Part shown: piece after piece, positions 5,451-5,748 of the stretch
Layout: each line of letters starts with the position of its first letter
Numbering within the stretch: position 1 is the first letter of the stretch
Assembly: GCA_030668165.1 (NCBI GenBank)
Contig: DAOUUM010000210.1
Location: 1-5,748 of the forward strand
Source: Candidatus Heimdallarchaeota archaeon
Lineage (GTDB): Archaea > Asgardarchaeota > Heimdallarchaeia > Heimdallarchaeales > Kariarchaeaceae
Reading direction: 5' to 3'
DNA length: 5,748 nucleotides
Notes under the pieces: model-generated
Told to the model about the DNA's origin: nothing
The model's input: only the letters and a program-made list of their open reading frames with translations
The model's database searches: none
Made by a program: the position numbers and the translations under genes

Positions 5451-5478
5451 TTAAGTTAGTAAGTGCATATGGTATATA

Positions 5479-5748
5479 GTGAAAATAGATAATATCATTA
5501 CTCTTCTTGGTGGAGAGGAAGGCATTACTAGATTAGTTGATATCTTCTACTCCAAGATTGATCATGATGAGATACTGAGGCCAATGTTTCCGGAAACACT
5601 TGATGAGGGTAAAAAATGGCAATCACTATTTTTGATTCAAAGATTTGGTGGAGAGAACAAATACCAGAAAGAACGAGGCCCACCTATGCTTAGAAAGAGG
5701 CATATGCCCCTCACCATTGGTGTGAAGGAGAGCAATCGATGGTTAGAA
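5479..5748 (+). CDS. Group II truncated hemoglobin (GlbO/YjbI-like), 3' end outside window
   Basis: The first 90 residues of a 2-over-2 truncated globin are present; the family usually has about 120-130, so roughly the last quarter to third is cut off by the window edge. Group II landmarks line up with Mycobacterium GlbO: the N-terminal LLGGEEGI glycine pair (9-16), B10 Tyr24 in IFYSKI, CD1 Phe37 in LRPMFPE, FLIQRFGG (51-58), the ERGPPMLRKRH run with proximal haem-ligand His75, and the group-defining Trp88 (G8). Such proteins bind haem and O2 or NO; roles proposed for relatives include NO detoxification, oxygen handling and redox chemistry. The start is a GTG: the frame has no ATG before it back to the stop at 5452-5454, and the pre-A helix begins as in GlbO. 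It is divergent from sufU-sufC, suggesting linked control by oxygen, iron or NO. Confidence 0.93.
   Translation, partial: MKIDNIITLLGGEEGITRLVDIFYSKIDHDEILRPMFPETLDEGKKWQSLFLIQRFGGENKYQKERGPPMLRKRHMPLTIGVKESNRWLE

Larger units (their letters stand above)
5104..5478. other. 375-bp divergent intergenic region between sufU and the globin gene, rich in short palindromes
   Basis: No gene is supported here; open frames are tiny. Besides the two core promoters it contains the inverted repeat CTAGAA-GTA-TTCTAG (5203-5217), an exact direct repeat AAATTAATGC (5151-5160 and 5231-5240), and a canonical but orphan TTTATAAA box (5248-5255). It also holds ATTGACAT (5292-5299), whose reverse complement recurs at 5341-5348, the perfect palindrome TGTCAATTGACA (5342-5353) and TAGAT-TG-ATCTA (5365-5376). 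The length and symmetry suggest regulation of one or both flanking genes, and a small RNA cannot be excluded. Confidence 0.5.

Overview
This window is AT-rich (by eye well under 40% G+C) and looks archaeal. Four cues point that way: TATA-like boxes about 23-33 bp upstream of most start codons, several genes with little or no leader, T-tract rather than hairpin termini, and a secreted protein with a PPC plus KNH/Kre9-like ectodomain and a C-terminal anchor. That surface protein, a membrane zinc-ribbon protein and a group II truncated globin would fit an uncultured lineage such as the Asgard (Heimdall-like) archaea, but the phylum is an inference from style, not from a marker gene.

Layout from left to right. 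84-692 (-) encodes a four-segment membrane protein with a Gln/Phe-rich linker and a CxxC...CxxC zinc ribbon. 950-1978 (-) encodes a ketopantoate reductase-family enzyme with a near-leaderless promoter. 2096-3025 (-) encodes a secreted or membrane-anchored protein with PPC and KNH/Kre9-like domains. 3180-3911 (+) encodes an NfsA-like NADPH-dependent flavin nitroreductase. It converges on a two-gene minus-strand operon: an IscU/SufU-type Fe-S scaffold (4696-5103) followed by the SufC ATPase (3923-4690). After a 375-bp divergent intergenic region rich in small palindromes, a group II truncated hemoglobin starts at a GTG (5479) and runs off the right edge.

The coherent part is the right third. 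Fe-S cluster assembly (SufU-SufC), an O2/NO-binding globin and a flavin reductase sit together, which suggests an oxygen or nitrosative stress and iron homeostasis locus. The shared sufU/globin intergenic region carries a perfect 12-bp palindrome (TGTCAATTGACA) plus related half-sites, and is the best candidate here for an undescribed regulatory element. SufB and SufD, the partners SufC needs, are not in the window. The left two thirds is a series of apparently independent single-gene units. I see no mobile element, CRISPR array, tRNA or rRNA.
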